Source: Sclerurus mexicanus (Eukaryota; Chordata; Aves; Passeriformes; Furnariidae). Taken from it: DNA of 64,000 bases. The translations under genes and the position numbers were made by a program. Under the pieces are notes generated by a model. The model had not been told where the DNA came from, did not search any database, and worked only from the letters and a program-made list of their open reading frames with translations. Below, piece after piece: positions 61,814 to 64,000 of the stretch (position 1 is its first letter; every line of letters begins with the position of its first letter). The stretch lies in assembly GCA_013396755.1 (NCBI GenBank), contig VWZF01006082.1, positions 1,422,125 to 1,486,124 on the forward strand. The letters are read 5' to 3'.

Positions 61814-63073
61814 GATGTTAACAGGACAGTGGAGAGGAAATATGCTAGAAGTAGCTTATGGAAAATAAATTCTTGTGCCTCTCAGAAGTCCCAGATGTGT
61901 CATTTAAATGTAAGCAAAATACTGATGTTGATGAAATCAGGAGAGCTGCAGGCAATTACAGTACAAGCATGAAAGATTGTATTAGTGAATCAGATACATG
62001 GTTAAATTGGCAACAACATATTTTGGCTCCTTCCTCTGTGATGTCCTTCCTTCCACCTCAATACCCAAACTTGACAATTGCAGAGTATGTAGCCACGACT
62101 TCAGTCTTGACAAAGATGATACACTGAAAAGGCTTTTTTTTTTTCTATACTGAGATTGACCAACTATTTTTTTGGTCTTTCAAATTAGGAGACCCAACCA
62201 AAACACAGCTTTCAGTGGTCCTGAGGGTTTAAACATGCTTAGGTGGTGCAGCTGCAGAAGAACATCCTCAGGTTGTTCAGTTTAAATTTGCAATACAATC
62301 TCAGTATCAAGCTGGCTCAGGCACAGGATGTGGCAGAGTGGAGCTTAGTGTGGGCTGAGACATCCTGATCTTCAGCACAACAAACTAGAGCTGCCTCAGA
62401 GCAAGCGAGAGTAATCCACCATGCAAACGTGTTCCCTTACCTGTTCAATTCAATAGCATGTAGGTATTGTTTTTAAAGGAGTTGTCTGGCACCTGCCTGC
62501 ATCATGAGTCACCTTTGAAAATGTGCCTCTTTGAGCCCTGTTTTCAGAGGTATTCATTGCTTGTGCTTCCACTGACAGTGAGTCTGGGATGAAGGGCTCT
62601 TACCCACAGCTCTGCAAATCAAGCATCAGACATTTCTAGTATTTGACAGCAGAATAGGTGGTCATTTTAGAGGGTTCTTGAGTTTATTTATGTGATTTCA
62701 TGGTGGTTTTTACTGCAGAGCTGTTGAGAAAGGAAAATACTCATTTGCATGCTGCAAAGCATAGGCAAGAAGCCAGATCTCTGCTATTACAATATCTGAT
62801 CTCTGTAAGGCAAATATCCTTTTGAAAGGAGCTAATGTTTCTGTCTATTCAATTCTGGTTCACAGTTCAGCACTTCCCTCACTCAAACACCCTGGGGAAG
62901 AGTTAACTGTATTTTTCTCTTCTCCTTTTATCTTTATTCCTGGATTAAGTAAAGAAATTATTGGCTTATGTTACAGCCCTTTTTTTCTTCTTGCAGTGAA
63001 CCTTCTGCAATATTTTTTGCTATTGGTATGCTGCATGTCACGTATATCCCTGATCATGTCAGGCTGAAATTGC

Positions 63074-63086
63074 TAATTATTTGCAT
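63074..63086 (+). promoter_or_regulatory. Overlapping homeodomain and octamer motifs
   Basis: TAATTA (63,074-63,079) overlaps by one base with the perfect POU octamer complement ATTTGCAT (63,079-63,086). POU and other homeodomain factors often act on such composite sites. Binding is not shown by motif alone. Confidence 0.45.
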
Positions 63087-63159
63087 GACAAACATTCAGG
63101 TTGTATCCCATGAATTGTACCACAGGGGGTATGTGTTGTTAACTAATGCATATGTGTAG

Positions 63160-63580
63160 AATGAGCTTTTCATCAAAATCAAAGAATTGCTCTTAAACAT
63201 TTAATAACAAGTGTTCTTGATTATTTTCCCTTCTGTTTATGAAGACAGATCATAATATTTAATATAGTCATTAGTAGAATCTCAGCAGTAATTTTTTATC
63301 TGCTGTTCACTTGCTGCCTGTGGTTCACAAAGACTTTCTAAAAATCAAATTACAAGAGTCATGAGATGTAGGTTTTTTTCTGAGAGGATAAAACTATTAA
63401 AAGGGCCTTTAATTCTGTGAATGCAAACTTTAAAATTGTTTTTCTATAAATATGATGCAAAATGCAATTCATATTTATCGCTTGTATTCCTGCCAGGAAA
63501 TTTAATTGCTGTTCACAGAGAGGAAGTATGGAGAAGTAATTTCATTTAAATATTTAAATATTGAAACCTTTCCTATATAT
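63160..63580. promoter_or_regulatory. Candidate conserved non-coding element (texture only)
   Basis: Repeat-free AT-rich sequence rich in ATTTAATAT, TTTAATTGC and AATTCATATTTATCG words, next to the homeodomain/octamer composite. Composition-based guess only. Confidence 0.22.
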
Positions 63581-64000
63581 GCTTTCTCTGTGAGAAAAAG
63601 CCAAACAAAACAACATAAGACCAAATCCACAAAACTCTTACAATCAGAAGGACTTTGCCTTTATCAACACAAAGGCTAGTCATGCGTTTCTTGTCAGTCA
63701 GTGTGCTTATGCTTTCTCTAACACAGCAGTTACCCTCTACCTACACCTGTAATGTCCGTATGGATCCCTTGCCTTTCCAGATGAACAGACACAGGAGTTA
63801 ATTATTCTTGCCATGATCCTTCAGGTGAAGTCTGGGGACTGTTTTGGAAGCACAGCACAAGCTTCTCCCTGCTGAAGCAACATTCCCAGCATGCTGAAAT
63901 GCTGAATAAATAACTTCCCTCCAAAATCAATGCATGTTATTTATTGCTCCTTCATTTAAATAACATCTTGTTTATCTCAGGGCTTCAGGGTTAGAGCTAT

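Larger units (their letters stand above)
61814..64000. other. Unique non-coding sequence to window end
   Basis: No gene recognised; an 89-codon frame (61,858-62,127) has no known domain. It contains T11 at 62,134-62,144, octamer words, the composite motif at 63,074-63,086, and an AT palindrome ATTTAAATATTTAAAT at 63,544-63,559. Confidence 0.65.

Noticed and set aside
1..64000. CRISPR arrays, operons, phage or plasmid features
   Set aside because: Sequence is vertebrate nuclear in character; no regularly spaced direct repeats with unique spacers were seen.
1..64000. Endogenous retrovirus or paired LTRs
   Set aside because: No long direct repeat pair, primer-binding site or gag/pol-like frame was recognised; all RT-like sequence belongs to CR1.

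Overview
The window looks like non-coding nuclear DNA from a bird. The clearest clue is the interspersed repeats. At least nine fragments end in, or (when inverted) begin with, the octamer repeat ATTCTATG / TCATAGAAT, which is the 3' terminus of avian CR1 LINEs. No other abundant repeat class was recognised: no Alu-like SINEs, no L1 poly(A) elements and no recognisable LTR pair. The sequence is AT-rich, lacks bacterial-style gene packing and carries one ambiguous base (N at 21,769), as expected of a vertebrate draft assembly. Crocodilians and turtles also carry CR1, so 'bird' is an inference from 3'-end sequence style and low repeat density.

No protein-coding gene, exon, tRNA, rRNA or snRNA could be supported. 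The longest open frames outside repeats are 124-147 codons. None resembles a known protein family to me, and a few of that size are expected by chance in 64 kb of six-frame sequence. The window is best read as intergenic or deep-intronic. I cannot tell which without flanking sequence.

Layout: 1-10.57 kb, unique sequence with a pyrimidine-rich block (2.33-2.74 kb), a 14-bp perfect hairpin (2,089-2,124), and a poly(T) tract with a minus-strand AATAAA beside it (5.92-5.96 kb). 10.57-12.50 kb, two minus-strand CR1 3' fragments around a locally GC-richer stretch. 12.5-23.5 kb, unique sequence with short tandem repeats and a poly(T) block containing the N. 23.5-23.96 kb, two minus-strand CR1 tails. 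24-30.5 kb, AT-rich unique sequence with two notable hairpin/palindrome motifs and a G-quadruplex candidate. 30.5-33.3 kb, two plus-strand CR1 copies; the second still carries the reverse-transcriptase FADD motif. 33.3-51.06 kb, almost 18 kb with no CR1 detected by eye, holding several stretches whose texture suggests conserved non-coding regulatory DNA. 51.06-52.4 kb, a plus-strand CR1 that joins the 5' part of the RT domain directly to the region after the catalytic motif. 52.4-64 kb, unique sequence with two very short CR1 tails, A/C- and T/G-rich simple repeats and a homeodomain/octamer composite motif.

There are no cooperating genes to describe. The interest lies in decayed retrotransposons, candidate regulatory elements and several perfect inverted repeats. 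I found no evidence of a new biological system; the best leads are listed with the exact test each needs.
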